From Mycolicibacterium sp. ND9-15 (GTDB taxonomy: Bacteria > Actinomycetota > Actinomycetes > Mycobacteriales > Mycobacteriaceae), in contig NZ_CP142362.1 in the NCBI RefSeq assembly GCF_035918395.1, forward strand, positions 161,501-225,500: a stretch of 64,000 nucleotides of DNA. Direction: 5' to 3'. Of this stretch, positions 30,136-41,124 are shown in pieces. Under the pieces are notes generated by a model. That model did not search any database. It saw only the letters and a program-made list of their open reading frames with translations, and was not told the DNA's origin. A program made the translations under genes and the position numbers. Every line of letters begins with the position of its first letter. Position 1 is the stretch's first letter.

Positions 30136-30912
30136 GTGAACTCCGTCGTCAGCACCCTGCGCGCGGTCCGCGGCGCGGTGGTCACGACGCTTTCGAGCAT
30201 CCCGCGCTTGCGGCTCATCGGCTCGCTGGCGGCGATTGTGATTCTCGTCGCAATCGCGTTGCTGGTCCCGGTGCCGACCGCCGTGCAGTTGCGCGACTGG
30301 GCCACGTCGGTCGGCCCGTGGTTCCCGCTGGCGTTCCTGACCGCCCACATCGTGGTGACCGTCTTCCCGTTCCCGCGCACCGCGTTCACGCTCGGCGCGG
30401 GACTGCTGTTCGGACCGGTGCTCGGCGTCCCGCTGGCCGTGACGGCCGCGACGATCAGTGCGGTCATCGCACTGCTGCTGGTCCGCGCCGTCGGCCTGCA
30501 ACTGCACCGGTTGGTGCGCCATCCCCGAATCCAGGCGCTGGACGCGCGGTTGCGCGAACGGGGCTGGCCCACGGTGGTCTCGATGCGGCTGATCCCCGCC
30601 GTGCCGTTTTCCGTGCTCAACTACGCGGCCGGAGCGTCATCGGTGCGCGTGCTGCCGTACACGCTGGCCACGCTCGGGGGGCTGCTGCCGGGAACGGCCG
30701 CGGTGGTGATCCTCGGCGACGCGCTCACCGGCAACGTCAGCCCGTTGCTCGTGCTGGTCTCGCTCTGCACGGCCGGTTTGGGCGTGGCGGGGCTGGTCTA
30801 CGAGATTCGCGTGCACCGGCGCCATCACCGCGACCGCCCTCCGGCGGCGCCTCAGCGTGAATGCGCTCCGCCACCCTCGGCACGGGTGGGCGGCGGCGAC
30901 ATCGAGGGCTGA
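30136..30912 (+). CDS. TVP38/TMEM64 (DedA-superfamily) membrane protein
   Basis: 258 residues with five to six helices. Family signatures: the re-entrant segment FPFPRTAFTLGAGLLFGPVLG and RLIPAVPFSVLNYAAGASSVRVLPYTLAT-type block. Members of this superfamily move or scramble lipids or small molecules across membranes; the substrate here is unknown. A homologue (Rv1491c) lies beside mutA in M. tuberculosis, as I recall. The His/Arg/Pro-rich tail overlaps the 3' end of the SPFH gene by 61 bp on the other strand. Confidence 0.88.
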   Translation: MNSVVSTLRAVRGAVVTTLSSIPRLRLIGSLAAIVILVAIALLVPVPTAVQLRDWATSVGPWFPLAFLTAHIVVTVFPFPRTAFTLGAGLLFGPVLGVPLAVTAATISAVIALLLVRAVGLQLHRLVRHPRIQALDARLRERGWPTVVSMRLIPAVPFSVLNYAAGASSVRVLPYTLATLGGLLPGTAAVVILGDALTGNVSPLLVLVSLCTAGLGVAGLVYEIRVHRRHHRDRPPAAPQRECAPPPSARVGGGDIEG

Positions 30913-32057
30913 GCCGACGGCGCATCCAGTTGCCGCGTCCCGTAGCCGGGCTCTTGCACCGGGGTGCGCGCCTCGGCCTCGGCCTTTGCCACAGCCCGGG
31001 CGATCTCGGGATCGGTTTCGGTGTTGAACCAGTCGGCGACCTCGTCGTCGTCATCGGTCTTGACCGGTGCGTCGTCGACCGGCGAGGGCGTGTAACGGAA
31101 CACGCCGTCCTCCCCCGGGGCACCGAGCAGCTTGGTGAAACCCTGTAGCGCCGAACCGAAGTCGCTGGGCACCAGCCACACCTTGTTGGCCTCGCCCTTG
31201 GCCATCTGAGGCAAGGTCTGCAGGTACTGGTAGGCCAGCATCTCCGGCGTGGGCCGGCCCGCCTTGATCGCCGCGAACGTCTTCTCGATGGCCTTCGCCT
31301 GGCCTTGCGCCTGTAGGTAGGCGGCGGCGCGTTCGCCCTGGGCGCGCAGCATCCGCGACTGGCGATCGGCCTCGGCGGCCAGAATCGCCGCCTGCTTGGC
31401 GCCTTCGGCGGCCAGGATCTGTGCCTGCTTCTGACCTTCGGCCTGTTTGATGGCCGCCTCGCGGCTGCCTTCCGCGGTCAGGATCATGGCGCGCTTCTCG
31501 CGGTCGGCGCGCATCTGCTTCTCCATCGAATCCTGGATCGACGGTGGCGGGTCGATGCTGCGCAACTCGACGCGGGCCACCCGCAGCCCCCACCGGCCGG
31601 TGGCTTCGTCGAGCACGCCGCGCAACTGCCCGTTGATCGAGTCCCGGGACGTCAGCGTCTGCTCGAGCGTCATACCGCCGACCACGTTGCGCAAGGTGGT
31701 GGTGGTCAGTTGCTCGACGCCCACGATGTAGTTGCTGATCTGATAGACGGCCGCCTGCGGATTGGTCACCTGGAAGTAGACGACGGTGTCGATGTTGACC
31801 GTGAGGTTGTCCTCGGTGATCACCGGCTGAGGCGGGAAGGACACCACCCGCTCGCGCAGGTCCACGCGCGCGCGGATCCTGTCGATGAACGGCAGCAGCA
31901 GCGTCAGCTGTCCCGAGACGGTCTTGCTGTAACGGCCGAGCCGTTCGATGACTGCGGCCTCTGCTTGCGGTATCAGCGCGATCGACTTCGCGACGATGAT
32001 GGCGGCGAACACCACCAGCACACCGACGAGGACCAGGCCGGCGACGGCACCTTCCAT
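30852..32057 (-). CDS. SPFH/band-7 (stomatin-like) membrane protein
   Basis: 401 residues. One N-terminal helix (about 5-27), then the SPFH domain (AEAAVIERLGRYSKTVSGQLTLLLPFID, PPQPVITEDNLTVNIDTVVYFQVTNP) and a long Ala/Gln/Glu coiled coil (about 190-265). Such proteins assemble rings or microdomains in the membrane and often partner an NfeD protein, whose gene is just upstream here. Clear Shine-Dalgarno GGAAGGAA 6 nt before the ATG. The acidic, Pro-rich tail is variable and is encoded over the end of the TVP38 gene. Confidence 0.93.
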   Translation of the reverse strand: MEGAVAGLVLVGVLVVFAAIIVAKSIALIPQAEAAVIERLGRYSKTVSGQLTLLLPFIDRIRARVDLRERVVSFPPQPVITEDNLTVNIDTVVYFQVTNPQAAVYQISNYIVGVEQLTTTTLRNVVGGMTLEQTLTSRDSINGQLRGVLDEATGRWGLRVARVELRSIDPPPSIQDSMEKQMRADREKRAMILTAEGSREAAIKQAEGQKQAQILAAEGAKQAAILAAEADRQSRMLRAQGERAAAYLQAQGQAKAIEKTFAAIKAGRPTPEMLAYQYLQTLPQMAKGEANKVWLVPSDFGSALQGFTKLLGAPGEDGVFRYTPSPVDDAPVKTDDDDEVADWFNTETDPEIARAVAKAEAEARTPVQEPGYGTRQLDAPSAQPSMSPPPTRAEGGGAHSR

Positions 32058-32087
32058 GACGGTTCCTTCCCTTGCGCCCAGTTTTGT

Positions 32088-32519
32088 CTAGACGAGTTTC
32101 TGGACGACGGCAGTGGCGCCGTCGATGTGCACGACGGTCACGTTGTCCCCAGGTTCGTACACATCGGTTTCGTTGAGCGGCCGCGCCGTCCAGATTTCAC
32201 CTTCGAGCTTGACCTGACCCTCGTGCTGCGCCACCCGATGCAGGACCAGAGCGCTCTTGCCCTCGAGCGCCTTGGCGAGGTCCGGCAGACCGGTGCCCGC
32301 CTGGAAGTGCCTGCGCAAAGCGGGACGGACGAGCACCAGCAGCAGGACCGACACCACCGCGAACACCGCACCGTGAATCCACAGCTCATCGAAGATGAGG
32401 CTCGATCCCGCGGCGGCCAGTGCCCCGCCGCCGAGCATAAGCAGGAACATGTCGCCGGTCAGGGCTTCGGCACCGGCGAGCGCCAGCGCGGCGATTAACC
32501 AGATCAGCGCAGCGGGCAT
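32088..32519 (-). CDS. NfeD-family membrane protein
   Basis: 143 residues. Two to three N-terminal helices ([52 protein letters not shown]), then a soluble OB-fold ([34 protein letters not shown]). This is the short NfeD1b-type protein that partners SPFH proteins. Thirty bases separate it from the SPFH gene, implying an operon. Divergent from the next gene by 58 bp. Confidence 0.93.
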   Translation of the reverse strand: MPAALIWLIAALALAGAEALTGDMFLLMLGGGALAAAGSSLIFDELWIHGAVFAVVSVLLLVLVRPALRRHFQAGTGLPDLAKALEGKSALVLHRVAQHEGQVKLEGEIWTARPLNETDVYEPGDNVTVVHIDGATAVVQKLV

Positions 32520-32577
32520 GACTTCACCCTATCGCGTGACCGACTCATGCGGGCCTAACAACTACACTGCGAGCATC

Positions 32578-33426
32578 ATGTGGTGTCCCAGTGTTTCGCT
32601 GTCGGTCTGGGCCAACGCCTGGCTTGCCGGCGTGGCCGCCCCCGATGATGTGCTTGATGCACTATCACAGTGGGCACCAAAGCATTCCGTGACCGCTTAT
32701 GATTCCGTCGCTGCCGGCGCGACGGGTCTGCCGTGGCCCGATCTGGTGGACGCGGGCGCGGTGTCGCTACTGCAGACGCTGCGCACCGCCGCCGGTCCCG
32801 GTGCCATCGCGCCGCCGATCGGGTTGGCGCTGCCGGTGCCGGGCGATGTCCGCGGGCTGCCCGCCGGGACACAGTTCCAGCGCGACGCGGTGACCGCGGG
32901 CGAGGCCATCGTCGTCTCGGGTAGGGGGTCGATCGGCCTGGTACCGGATTTCGAGTACGACGAACTCGACACCGACGAGGAATTCGACCGGGATCCCTGC
33001 GCGCTGTCGTGGACGGTGTACTCGACACCCGAGGCGTCCACGCCCGCTTCACATGTCGACCTCGGCGAGGCCGAGTACACCCTGCGCTCGGCGGTGCGCT
33101 CGGCGGCGGAGGCACTCGGGGCGTTGCGGGCGGGCGCGGCGGAGATCGACGTCGAGGACCCGCGCGGGCTCGTCGAGCAGATGCTGGAATCAACCCGTGT
33201 GCACCGGCTTCCCGGCCATGCACCGAGCCGGGCCATGCGGGTGCTGGAGAACGCCGCGCATGTCGACGCGATCATCTCGGTCAGTTCCGGGCTGATTCCG
33301 ATCGGATTGCACAACTCCACCGAGTTACAGATCGCCAGCGACGCCCTGCGACCGCTGTCGACGGTGGTGCGCTCTGCGCGGCTCGCCGCGCTCGACGCGA
33401 TCCTGCAGTCGGCCTGGCGGGACTGA
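32578..33426 (+). CDS. Conserved mycobacterial protein of unknown function
   Basis: 282 residues from the ATG at 32578 (TACACT lies 9 nt upstream). Soluble, Ala-rich; no signal peptide or membrane segment. Recognisable features are an acidic stretch ([16 protein letters not shown], about 122-137) and an Arg/Pro segment. A gene at this position beside hemH is conserved in mycobacteria (Rv1486c in M. tuberculosis, by memory). Function unknown. Confidence 0.82.
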   Translation: MWCPSVSLSVWANAWLAGVAAPDDVLDALSQWAPKHSVTAYDSVAAGATGLPWPDLVDAGAVSLLQTLRTAAGPGAIAPPIGLALPVPGDVRGLPAGTQFQRDAVTAGEAIVVSGRGSIGLVPDFEYDELDTDEEFDRDPCALSWTVYSTPEASTPASHVDLGEAEYTLRSAVRSAAEALGALRAGAAEIDVEDPRGLVEQMLESTRVHRLPGHAPSRAMRVLENAAHVDAIISVSSGLIPIGLHNSTELQIASDALRPLSTVVRSARLAALDAILQSAWRD

Positions 33427-33483
33427 CTCCGGCGCGGCCATGGGTGCAATCTCACGGCCAGGACCCCGGGTCGGTAACCAGCT

Positions 33484-34494
33484 CTAGTCAGACCGGCAGG
33501 CAGGCGTGCACAATACGCCGTCCACCGAAAACCCCTGAAGCGGTGGCGGATCCGTCGCCGCCACACGTGCCGGGGCCCGGCCGTCCCGTAATTCGGCGAG
33601 CAGATCGGCCGCCACCCGCGCGAGACCGGCATTCGGAGTAGCGGCCCGGGCGAATGCCAGGCCGGCCTTTTCGGCCTGCGTGCGCAGCTCGTGATCGAGG
33701 TCCCAGACCACCTCGATGTGGTCGGCGACAAAACCTATCGGGCATACGACCACAGCCGTGGTCCCACTCTCGACCAGACGCGAGAGATGATCGCCCACAT
33801 CGGGTTCCAGCCAGGGCACCCGCGGCGGCCCCGAGCGCGACTGCCAGACCTGGTCGTACTCGTCATATCCCGCCGCAGCCGCGACAAGCTTACAGGCGTA
33901 GGTGACCTGGCGCTCGTAAAGCTCTGTACCACAGCGGGACCGGGCGGCCAGCGGGATCGAGTGGGCGGTGAAGATCAGGCGCGCGCCATCCGGCACCGTC
34001 CGCGCGGCGGCGGTGACCGCAGCCGCGAACATCTGGACGAACAGCGGATGGTCGAAGTACTGCCGCAGCTTGACCAGCCGGGGAGCCGACGCGCCCGCGA
34101 CTCGCCGCGCCCTGGCGATGTCCTCGACGTACTGAACGCAACTCGAGTAACCGGCCCACGCCGACGTGGCGAACACCGCCGCGCGGCGCACCCCGTCGTC
34201 GCGCATGGCGGTGACAGCGTCCTCGACGTAGGGCGTCCAGTTGCGGTTCCCGAAGTACACCGGCACGTCGACATAGGTGCGCAACTTCTCGATCACCGCC
34301 CGGTTGATGCCGTTGATCGGTGAGACGCCGCCGAAGTGCAGATAGTGCTCGGCGACCAACGCCAGCCGCTCCCGCGGTATGCCGCGTCCCCGGGTCACGT
34401 TCTCCAGGAACGGAATCACGTCGTCAGGGTGTTCCGGCCCGCCGAACGAGAGCAGCAGGACGGCATCAAAGGCCGAGTAGGCCGAGTCAGCCAT
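33484..34494 (-). CDS. hemH: Ferrochelatase (coproporphyrin ferrochelatase type)
   Basis: 336 residues. Family motifs: [35 protein letters not shown] with the catalytic His, and [22 protein letters not shown] with the catalytic Glu. It inserts Fe2+ into the porphyrin; actinobacteria use the coproporphyrin-dependent route, so coproporphyrin III is the likely substrate. A C-terminal CTPAC pair and internal cysteines are compatible with the [2Fe-2S] cluster reported for some actinobacterial enzymes. It begins 3 bp after inhA. Confidence 0.95.
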   Translation of the reverse strand: MADSAYSAFDAVLLLSFGGPEHPDDVIPFLENVTRGRGIPRERLALVAEHYLHFGGVSPINGINRAVIEKLRTYVDVPVYFGNRNWTPYVEDAVTAMRDDGVRRAAVFATSAWAGYSSCVQYVEDIARARRVAGASAPRLVKLRQYFDHPLFVQMFAAAVTAAARTVPDGARLIFTAHSIPLAARSRCGTELYERQVTYACKLVAAAAGYDEYDQVWQSRSGPPRVPWLEPDVGDHLSRLVESGTTAVVVCPIGFVADHIEVVWDLDHELRTQAEKAGLAFARAATPNAGLARVAADLLAELRDGRAPARVAATDPPPLQGFSVDGVLCTPACRSD

Positions 34495-34497
34495 CCC

Positions 34498-35307
34498 CTA
34501 TAACAACTGCGTGCTGGCGCCGCCGTCCGCGTAGACGACGGTGCCGGTGGTGGCGGGCAGCCAATCCGATATCAGCGCGAGCACCGTCTTGGCCACCGGC
34601 GTGGGATCCTTCATGTTCCAGCCCAGCGGCGCGCGCTGATCCCAGCCCTCTTCCAGCAACTTGATCTGGTCCTTGGCTTCGTCACCGAGCACGCCGCCGA
34701 CGATCGCGCTCATTGCGAGCGTTCGAATCGGTCCGGCCGCAACGAGATTGGACCGTACACCGTACGGACCGGCCTCTCTGGCGACGAACCGGTTGACCGA
34801 CTCCAGCGCACTCTTGGCCACCGTCATCCAGTTGTAGGCGGGCATCGCCCTGGTCGGGTCGAAGTCCATGCCGACGATCCCGCCGCCGCGATTCATGATC
34901 GGCAGCAGCGCCTTGGCCAGCGAGGCATACGAGTACGCCGAGATGTGAATGCCCTTCGCCACGTCCTCGTACGGCGCGTCGAAGAACGGGTTGACGCCCA
35001 TGCCGGTCGGCGGCATGTAGCCGATCGAGTGCACGACGCCGTCGAGCTTGTTGCCCTCGCCGATGACCTCGGTCACCCGATCGGCCAGCGAGTCGAGGTG
35101 CTCGGGGTTCTGCACGTCGAGTTCCAGCAAGGGAGCTTTCTCCGGCAACCGGTCGGCGATGCGTCCGATGAGCTTCATCCGCTCGTAGCCGGTGAGCACT
35201 AACTGTGCTCCGGCCTCCTGGGCGACCTTGGCAATGTAGAACGCGATCGAGGAGTCGGTGATGATCCCCGTGACGAGGATGCGCTTACCTTCGAGAAACC
35301 CTGCCAT
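34498..35307 (-). CDS. inhA: Enoyl-[acyl-carrier-protein] reductase (NADH)
   Basis: 269 residues. Last step of each FAS-II cycle in mycolic acid elongation and the target of activated isoniazid. NADH-binding region [31 protein letters not shown]; catalytic Tyr and Lys in [17 protein letters not shown]; substrate loop near [16 protein letters not shown]. Shine-Dalgarno AGGACA upstream of the ATG. Second gene of mabA-inhA-hemH, 30 bp after mabA. Confidence 0.98.
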   Translation of the reverse strand: MAGFLEGKRILVTGIITDSSIAFYIAKVAQEAGAQLVLTGYERMKLIGRIADRLPEKAPLLELDVQNPEHLDSLADRVTEVIGEGNKLDGVVHSIGYMPPTGMGVNPFFDAPYEDVAKGIHISAYSYASLAKALLPIMNRGGGIVGMDFDPTRAMPAYNWMTVAKSALESVNRFVAREAGPYGVRSNLVAAGPIRTLAMSAIVGGVLGDEAKDQIKLLEEGWDQRAPLGWNMKDPTPVAKTVLALISDWLPATTGTVVYADGGASTQLL

Positions 35308-35337
35308 GTGTGTCCTGTCCCTAGTTCTCCTAGGCCG

Positions 35338-36090
<753 letters not shown>

Positions 36091-36127
36091 TTAAGAAATC
36101 GCCTTAGAGCGGGTGCGGCGCCGCCGG

Positions 36128-37138
36128 TCACAGCGGCAGCCGACGGTTGATGAGCAGACTCGCCACCGCCGCCGCGGCCGCGATCAGTGCGCCGAGCCGC
36201 AGCCAGCCGGTCGTGGCCTCGCCGCGAACCGTCTCGTAGCCGATCTGGTCCTGCAGTGTGCTGTAGACCTTGTTCAGTTCATCGAGGTTCGAGGCGGTGT
36301 ACGCTTCACCACCGGAAAGTTGGGCGATCTTCTTCATGCCCTCGTCGTCGACCGGTACCGGCACCCGCTCGTTGTCGACCTCGACCGACCCGTTCGGGGT
36401 GCCGAACGAGATCGTCGAGATCGGCACGCCCTGGTCCTTGGCGGCGCGCGCGGCGGTGAACGCGCCCTTCGGGTTGTCCGGGTTGCTCGGCACCGTCTCC
36501 TTGCCATCGGAGAACAACACGATGTGCGCCGGCGGCGGTTCGTCGCCGCCGCCGATCACGGCGCCGACGGTGGAGATCGATGACAGCGCGGTGAAGAGGG
36601 CCTCGCCGGTGGCCGTGCGATCGGCCACTTGCAGGTTGTCGATGGCGCGCCGGCTTGCATCGCGGTTGGTGGTCGGCGACACCAGAACCGTCGCGGTGCC
36701 GGCGTAGGCGATCACCCCGAGGTTGATGCCCGGGGTCAGCTCGTCGACGAACTTCTTCGACGCTTCCTGCGCGGCGACCAACCGGTTCGGTTCGACATCG
36801 GTGGCACGCATCGATTGCGAGACATCGATGGCCAGCACCACCACTGCGCGGTTACGCGGAAGACGTTGGTCGTGGGTGGGCCCGGCCACCGCGATCGCGC
36901 ACAACAGTAACGAGATCGCCAGCAGCGCCGCGGGAACATGGCGCAGCGGGCTCGGGCGCTTCGGCGCGACGCTGTCGAGCAGTTCGGTGTTGGCGAACTG
37001 CTGCAACCGCTTTCGCCGGGCGATCTGCGCGGCGGCGTACAACCCGGCCAGCACCAGCAGGAGGACGAGGAGCAGAAGGAACCACCAGATGTGCTGGAAT
37101 CCCGTGAGCGAGACCGGCCCCAGCAGTGGAAGCGTCAT
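36128..37138 (-). CDS. Von Willebrand factor A membrane protein, copy 1
   Basis: 336 residues. N-terminal helix pair (about 15-38 and 66-85), a VWA domain (about 98-300) with MIDAS motif [10 protein letters not shown], GIIxxxG-type core [11 protein letters not shown] and SDGKET, and a C-terminal helix ([16 protein letters not shown]). This BatA-like protein belongs with the MoxR ATPase and DUF58 protein encoded upstream, a complex thought to act as a metal-dependent chaperone system. 72%-like similarity to the next gene by eye. Confidence 0.93.
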   Translation of the reverse strand: MTLPLLGPVSLTGFQHIWWFLLLLVLLLVLAGLYAAAQIARRKRLQQFANTELLDSVAPKRPSPLRHVPAALLAISLLLCAIAVAGPTHDQRLPRNRAVVVLAIDVSQSMRATDVEPNRLVAAQEASKKFVDELTPGINLGVIAYAGTATVLVSPTTNRDASRRAIDNLQVADRTATGEALFTALSSISTVGAVIGGGDEPPPAHIVLFSDGKETVPSNPDNPKGAFTAARAAKDQGVPISTISFGTPNGSVEVDNERVPVPVDDEGMKKIAQLSGGEAYTASNLDELNKVYSTLQDQIGYETVRGEATTGWLRLGALIAAAAAVASLLINRRLPL

Positions 37139-37159
37139 ATGGTCGTCATCCCTTGCGAA

Positions 37160-38167
37160 TCAGTTCGGCAGGCGACGGTTGATGAACAGGGCCGCCAGCG
37201 TCGCCATCGCGAGCGCCAGCGTTCCGAGCCGCAGCCAGCCGGCGCTGGCGTCGCCCCTGATCGTCTCGTAGCCGATCTGTTGCTGCAGGTTGGCGTAGAC
37301 CTCCTGCAGCTGCTGGAGGCTCGACGCGGTGAACGCCTCGCCGCCGGACAGGTCGGCGATCTTCTTGAGCATTTCGTCGTCGACCGGCACCGGCTGGCGC
37401 TGGTCGTTGATCTCGACATAGCCGTACGGGGTGCCGAACGAGATCGTGGAGATCGGCACGCCCTGGTCCTTCGCCGTACGGGCCGCGGTGTAGGCGCCCT
37501 TCGGGTTGTCCGGGTTGCTCGGCACCGTCTCCTTACCGTCGGAGAACAACACGATGCGCGCCGGCGGCGGTTCGTCGCCGCCGCCGATAACCGCTCCGAC
37601 CGTGGCAATCGCCTGCAGTGCCGTGAAGATGCCCTCGCCGGTGGCCGTGCGGTCGGCGAACTGGAGTTGGTCGATCGCGGCCTTGGTCGCCTCGCGGCCG
37701 GTGGTCGGCGACACCAGCACCGTGGCCGTACCGGCATAGGAGATCAGCCCGAGGTTGATCCCCGGTGTCAGCTCGTCGGCGAACTGCTTGGACGCCTCCT
37801 GGGCCGCGGCCATGCGGTTGGGTGCGACGTCGGTGGCCCGCATCGACTGCGACACGTCCATGACGAGCATCACGACCGCGCGGTTACGCGGGATGCGGAC
37901 GTCGTGGGTGGGACCGGCCATCGCGACGGTCAGGAACACCAGCCCGATCACGAGCAGGATCGCCGGAAGATGTCGCCAACGCGAAGATCGTTTGGGCGCA
38001 ACGCTTTCCAGCAGCTCCATGTTGGCGAACCGAAGCATTCGCCGGTGCCGGGCCAGCTGAACGGCGATGTAGAGCCCGACGATTCCCAGCACGGCGAGCA
38101 GGAACAGAAAGAACCAAGCGTTTTCGAAGCCCGACAGCGTCATCGGTCCGAGCAACGGCAATGTCAC
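37160..38167 (-). CDS. Von Willebrand factor A membrane protein, copy 2
   Basis: 335 residues, same architecture as copy 1: helices near 15-38 and 64-84, [32 protein letters not shown] and a C-terminal helix. GTG start overlaps the DUF58 stop by 4 bp, so it is the copy directly coupled to moxR-DUF58. A stretch near 37496-37590 is almost base-identical to 36466-36560 in copy 1, pointing to recent duplication or gene conversion. Confidence 0.93.
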   Translation of the reverse strand: MTLPLLGPMTLSGFENAWFFLFLLAVLGIVGLYIAVQLARHRRMLRFANMELLESVAPKRSSRWRHLPAILLVIGLVFLTVAMAGPTHDVRIPRNRAVVMLVMDVSQSMRATDVAPNRMAAAQEASKQFADELTPGINLGLISYAGTATVLVSPTTGREATKAAIDQLQFADRTATGEGIFTALQAIATVGAVIGGGDEPPPARIVLFSDGKETVPSNPDNPKGAYTAARTAKDQGVPISTISFGTPYGYVEINDQRQPVPVDDEMLKKIADLSGGEAFTASSLQQLQEVYANLQQQIGYETIRGDASAGWLRLGTLALAMATLAALFINRRLPN

Positions 38168-39111
38168 GCCCGGCCCGCCAGCGCGCCACGCCTGCGGTTG
38201 GCGACGAACCGCACCACGTCGGCGATCCAGTCCCGGTCGGTGCGCAACGTCAACAGCGGCGCATCGCAGCGCCGCAACGTCCTGGCCACCTCCGCACGGT
38301 GAGCGCTCGCGGCTCGTTCGAAGTCGTCGCGCAACTGCTCGTCGATGGTGAACTCGCGGGTCTCCCCGGTCTCGGCGTCCTGCAGGACGACGTCACCGAC
38401 CGGCGGCAGTTCGACGTCGCGCGGGTCGAGCACCTCGATACCGAGCACCTCGTGGCGACCGGCGATCGCCCGCAGCGGACGCATCCAGTTGATCGGGCCG
38501 AGGAAGTCGCTGATGATCACCGCCATGCCGCGGCGCCGCTCGGGCCTGCGCAAGGCGTCGATGGCGGCGGCCAGGTCACCGCGAACTCCGGTCGGCGCCT
38601 TGGGCATCGTCGCGATGGCCCGCAGCATCTCCTGCTCGTGCATCCGGCCCGACAGCGCCGGCACCCGCCGCACGGTGTCGCCGTTGGCGATGATGGCGCC
38701 GATCCGGTTGCCCCCGCCGCTGTTGAGGAACGTGATCGCCGCCGCGGCGGCCACCGCGAGATCGCGCTTCTCGCAACCGGTCGTACCGAAATCGAGGCTG
38801 GCCGACATGTCGATCACCAGCCAGGTCTCGAGTTCGCGGTCGGCGATCATCTGCCGTACGTGCGGATGCGTGGTGCGCGCCGTGACGGACCAGTCCATCC
38901 TGCGCACGTCGTCGCCCGGTTGGTAGAGCCGCGACTCCCCCGGTTCCGAACCCGGTCCGGGCAGCAGGCCGAGGTGGTCGCCGTGCAGCACGCCGTCGAG
39001 CTTGCGCCGCACCGTCAGCTCGAGCTTGCGCAGTGCCGCGCTCAGCGCGGGGTCACGGATCTCACCGCGCTTCAGCGACGGCAGGTCGACGGTGCGTCGG
39101 GAACTGGTCAC
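38164..39111 (-). CDS. DUF58 protein of the MoxR operon
   Basis: 315 residues from GTG 39111, which overlaps the moxR stop (GTGA). DUF58 core: [27 protein letters not shown] followed by a VWA-like fold ([29 protein letters not shown]), with a degenerate MIDAS. Cytoplasmic, basic tail. In other bacteria DUF58 proteins cooperate with MoxR ATPases and VWA proteins. Conserved order moxR-DUF58-VWA. Confidence 0.93.
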   Translation of the reverse strand: MTSSRRTVDLPSLKRGEIRDPALSAALRKLELTVRRKLDGVLHGDHLGLLPGPGSEPGESRLYQPGDDVRRMDWSVTARTTHPHVRQMIADRELETWLVIDMSASLDFGTTGCEKRDLAVAAAAAITFLNSGGGNRIGAIIANGDTVRRVPALSGRMHEQEMLRAIATMPKAPTGVRGDLAAAIDALRRPERRRGMAVIISDFLGPINWMRPLRAIAGRHEVLGIEVLDPRDVELPPVGDVVLQDAETGETREFTIDEQLRDDFERAASAHRAEVARTLRRCDAPLLTLRTDRDWIADVVRFVANRRRGALAGRA

Positions 39112-40226
39112 CGATTGCTGGCCGCGCCAGCGGCGGCGGGCACGACGGGCGGCACCGAATGACCTTGCTGCGGAATGGCGTTCACCTGAGGCAGCGCCAC
39201 GGTCTGCAGGATTCGGTTGATCACCGTCTCGGTGGAGATCTCGTCGGCCAGCGCGTCGTAGGTCAGCACCAACCGATGCCGCAGCACGTCGGGAATGACC
39301 TCGACGACGTCCTGCGGGATCACATAGTCGCGCCCGCGCACCAGGGCCAGCGCACGGGCCGCCGCGATGATGCCGAGCGACGCGCGCGGTGATGCGCCGT
39401 AAGCGATCCACGCCTTCGCGTCGGGCATTCCGAACTTCTCCGGCTGACGGGTCGCGGTCACCACCCGGACGACGTAGTCGACCAGCGCGTGGTGCACGAA
39501 GTTGTTGGCCGCCACATCCTGCAGTCGCAGCAGGTCGCCGGGCGCCAGAATCTGCTTCGGCTCCGGCGGCTTGACGCCCATCCGGTAGATGATCTCGCGC
39601 TCTTCCTCGGGCGAGGGATAGTCGATGTTGAGCTTGAACAAGAAGCGGTCCCGCTGGGCCTCGGGCAGCGCGTACACGCCTTCCTGCTCGATCGGGTTCT
39701 GGGTGGCCATCACCAGGAACGGCGCCGGCAGCGGGAAGGTCTTACCGCCGATCGAGATCTTGCGTTCGGCCATGACCTCCAGCAGCGCTGACTGCACCTT
39801 GGCCGGCGCGCGGTTGATCTCGTCGGCGAGCAGGAAGTTGACCACCACGGGTCCGAGTTCGATGTCGAACTCCTCCTTGCCCTGCCGGTAGATGCGGGTA
39901 CCGATGATGTCGGTGGGCACCAGGTCCGGGGTGAACTGGATGCGTGCGAAGGTGCCGCCCACCACCTTGGCGAAGGTCTCGACGGCCAGCGTCTTGGCGA
40001 CGCCGGGCACGCCCTCGAGCAGCACGTGACCCTTGGCGAGCAGCCCGACGAGCATGCGCTCGACCAGTTGGTCCTGGCCGACGATGATCCGCTTGACCTC
40101 GAAGACGGCCCGCTCGAGCGTGTGGACCTCCTGCTGCAGACCGCCGTTGTTGGAGGGGTATCCCTGTGCGGGTGCCTGGCCGGGGTAGCCTCCAGGCCCC
40201 TGCGACGGCCCACTCGGTGACGTCAT
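39108..40226 (-). CDS. moxR1: MoxR-family AAA+ ATPase
   Basis: 372 residues. Walker A GVPGVAKT near residue 70, Walker B LLADEINRAP, sensor-1 MATQNPIEQEG, arginine finger region YALPEAQRDRF. The N-terminus is Gly/Pro/Gln-rich and low-complexity (about 1-28). Start ATG 40226 has GGAAGGAA 6 nt upstream, better than the ATG at 40241. It likely powers assembly or metal loading of partner proteins; M. tuberculosis MoxR1 is linked to envelope stress. First gene of the block moxR-DUF58-VWA-VWA, after a 168-bp gap from ripB. Confidence 0.94.
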   Translation of the reverse strand: MTSPSGPSQGPGGYPGQAPAQGYPSNNGGLQQEVHTLERAVFEVKRIIVGQDQLVERMLVGLLAKGHVLLEGVPGVAKTLAVETFAKVVGGTFARIQFTPDLVPTDIIGTRIYRQGKEEFDIELGPVVVNFLLADEINRAPAKVQSALLEVMAERKISIGGKTFPLPAPFLVMATQNPIEQEGVYALPEAQRDRFLFKLNIDYPSPEEEREIIYRMGVKPPEPKQILAPGDLLRLQDVAANNFVHHALVDYVVRVVTATRQPEKFGMPDAKAWIAYGASPRASLGIIAAARALALVRGRDYVIPQDVVEVIPDVLRHRLVLTYDALADEISTETVINRILQTVALPQVNAIPQQGHSVPPVVPAAAGAASNR

Positions 40227-40394
40227 CAACGTTCCTTCCACATAACTCGCTGGTCAAAGCGGCGCAGGCCGGTCCGGGCCGCACGCTCGCCGTCAACTAT
40301 TCCAGGCACTGAGAAATCCGTCGACGTTGCCCGGCCATGAGCGCTTGCGCGAAGAGCATTCATCAAATGCCTTCAGGTTCGGCTCAGGTCACGC
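40227..40394. other. Intergenic region between ripB and moxR
   Basis: 168 bp; holds one copy of a 27-nt dispersed repeat at 40339-40365 and the moxR ribosome-binding site. A promoter for moxR is expected here but no convincing hexamer pair is obvious. Confidence 0.5.
40339..40365 (+). repeat. 27-nt repeat, copy A
   Basis: Matches 25 of 27 positions with 46388-46414 in the same orientation; core GAGCGCTTGCGCGA. Intergenic. Confidence 0.8.
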
Positions 40395-41099
40395 TCAGGA
40401 TTCGATGATGCGCGCCACGTACGGCTGCAGGCCGGAGTGACGCACCGGGCTCACCGTGACCTTGCCCGCGCTTCCCGAGGACTCCAGCATCTGACCACCG
40501 CCGAGATAGATGGCGACGTGCTGACTGCCGCCGGGACCCCAGAACAGGAGATCGCCGCGCTTGGCCTGCGACGTCGGCACCTTTCGGCCGGTGTCGTACT
40601 GGTCCCCGGAATACTTGGGGATCAGCACGCCCACACCCGCGAACGAGAACTGGGTGAAGCCCGAGCAGTCGAAGCCGACCGTGTTGGCACCCGACTCGAT
40701 TCCGCGGCTGGGTCCGTTCGGCTTCCCGCCGCCCCACGAGTACGGCACACCCATCTGCGAGGCGCCCCGACGGATCACGTACTCGATCGCCTGCGGTCCG
40801 CGCACCCGGCCCGGCGCCACACTGGCCATCTCCGGGGCGGGCCCCAGACCGAGCGTGGACAGGAATTTCCGGCCCAGGTTCATCGTGGCTTCGGTGGCCT
40901 GTGCGGTCGCCGCGAGCGATGCGTTCGCGATCGCCAGCGGGTCGCCGGGAGCGCCGGCGCTGATCAACTTCGGCAGCGTCGGGTCCCACAGGCCGTCATC
41001 GGGCGCGGATGCGGCAGGCGTCGCCAGCCCGACGGTGAGCGCAACCGCCGCGAGAAGCAGCGCGCATCCACCCAGGGACCGAATCAGCTTGGAACGCAA
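40395..41099 (-). CDS. ripB: NlpC/P60 peptidoglycan endopeptidase RipB
   Basis: 234 residues. Signal peptide (LLLAAVALTVGLATPAASA), then a helical linker and the NlpC/P60 domain: catalytic Cys in NTVGFDCSGFTQFSF and His in SQHVAIYLGGGQM. It cleaves the D-Glu-meso-DAP bond of peptidoglycan stems. It lacks the long N-terminal inhibitory coiled coil of RipA. TTG start with AGGAAA a few bases upstream; no better ATG/GTG is available. Confidence 0.95.
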   Translation of the reverse strand: MRSKLIRSLGGCALLLAAVALTVGLATPAASAPDDGLWDPTLPKLISAGAPGDPLAIANASLAATAQATEATMNLGRKFLSTLGLGPAPEMASVAPGRVRGPQAIEYVIRRGASQMGVPYSWGGGKPNGPSRGIESGANTVGFDCSGFTQFSFAGVGVLIPKYSGDQYDTGRKVPTSQAKRGDLLFWGPGGSQHVAIYLGGGQMLESSGSAGKVTVSPVRHSGLQPYVARIIES

Positions 41100-41124
41100 G
41101 GTTTTCCTAACTTTTTTCGAGCCG

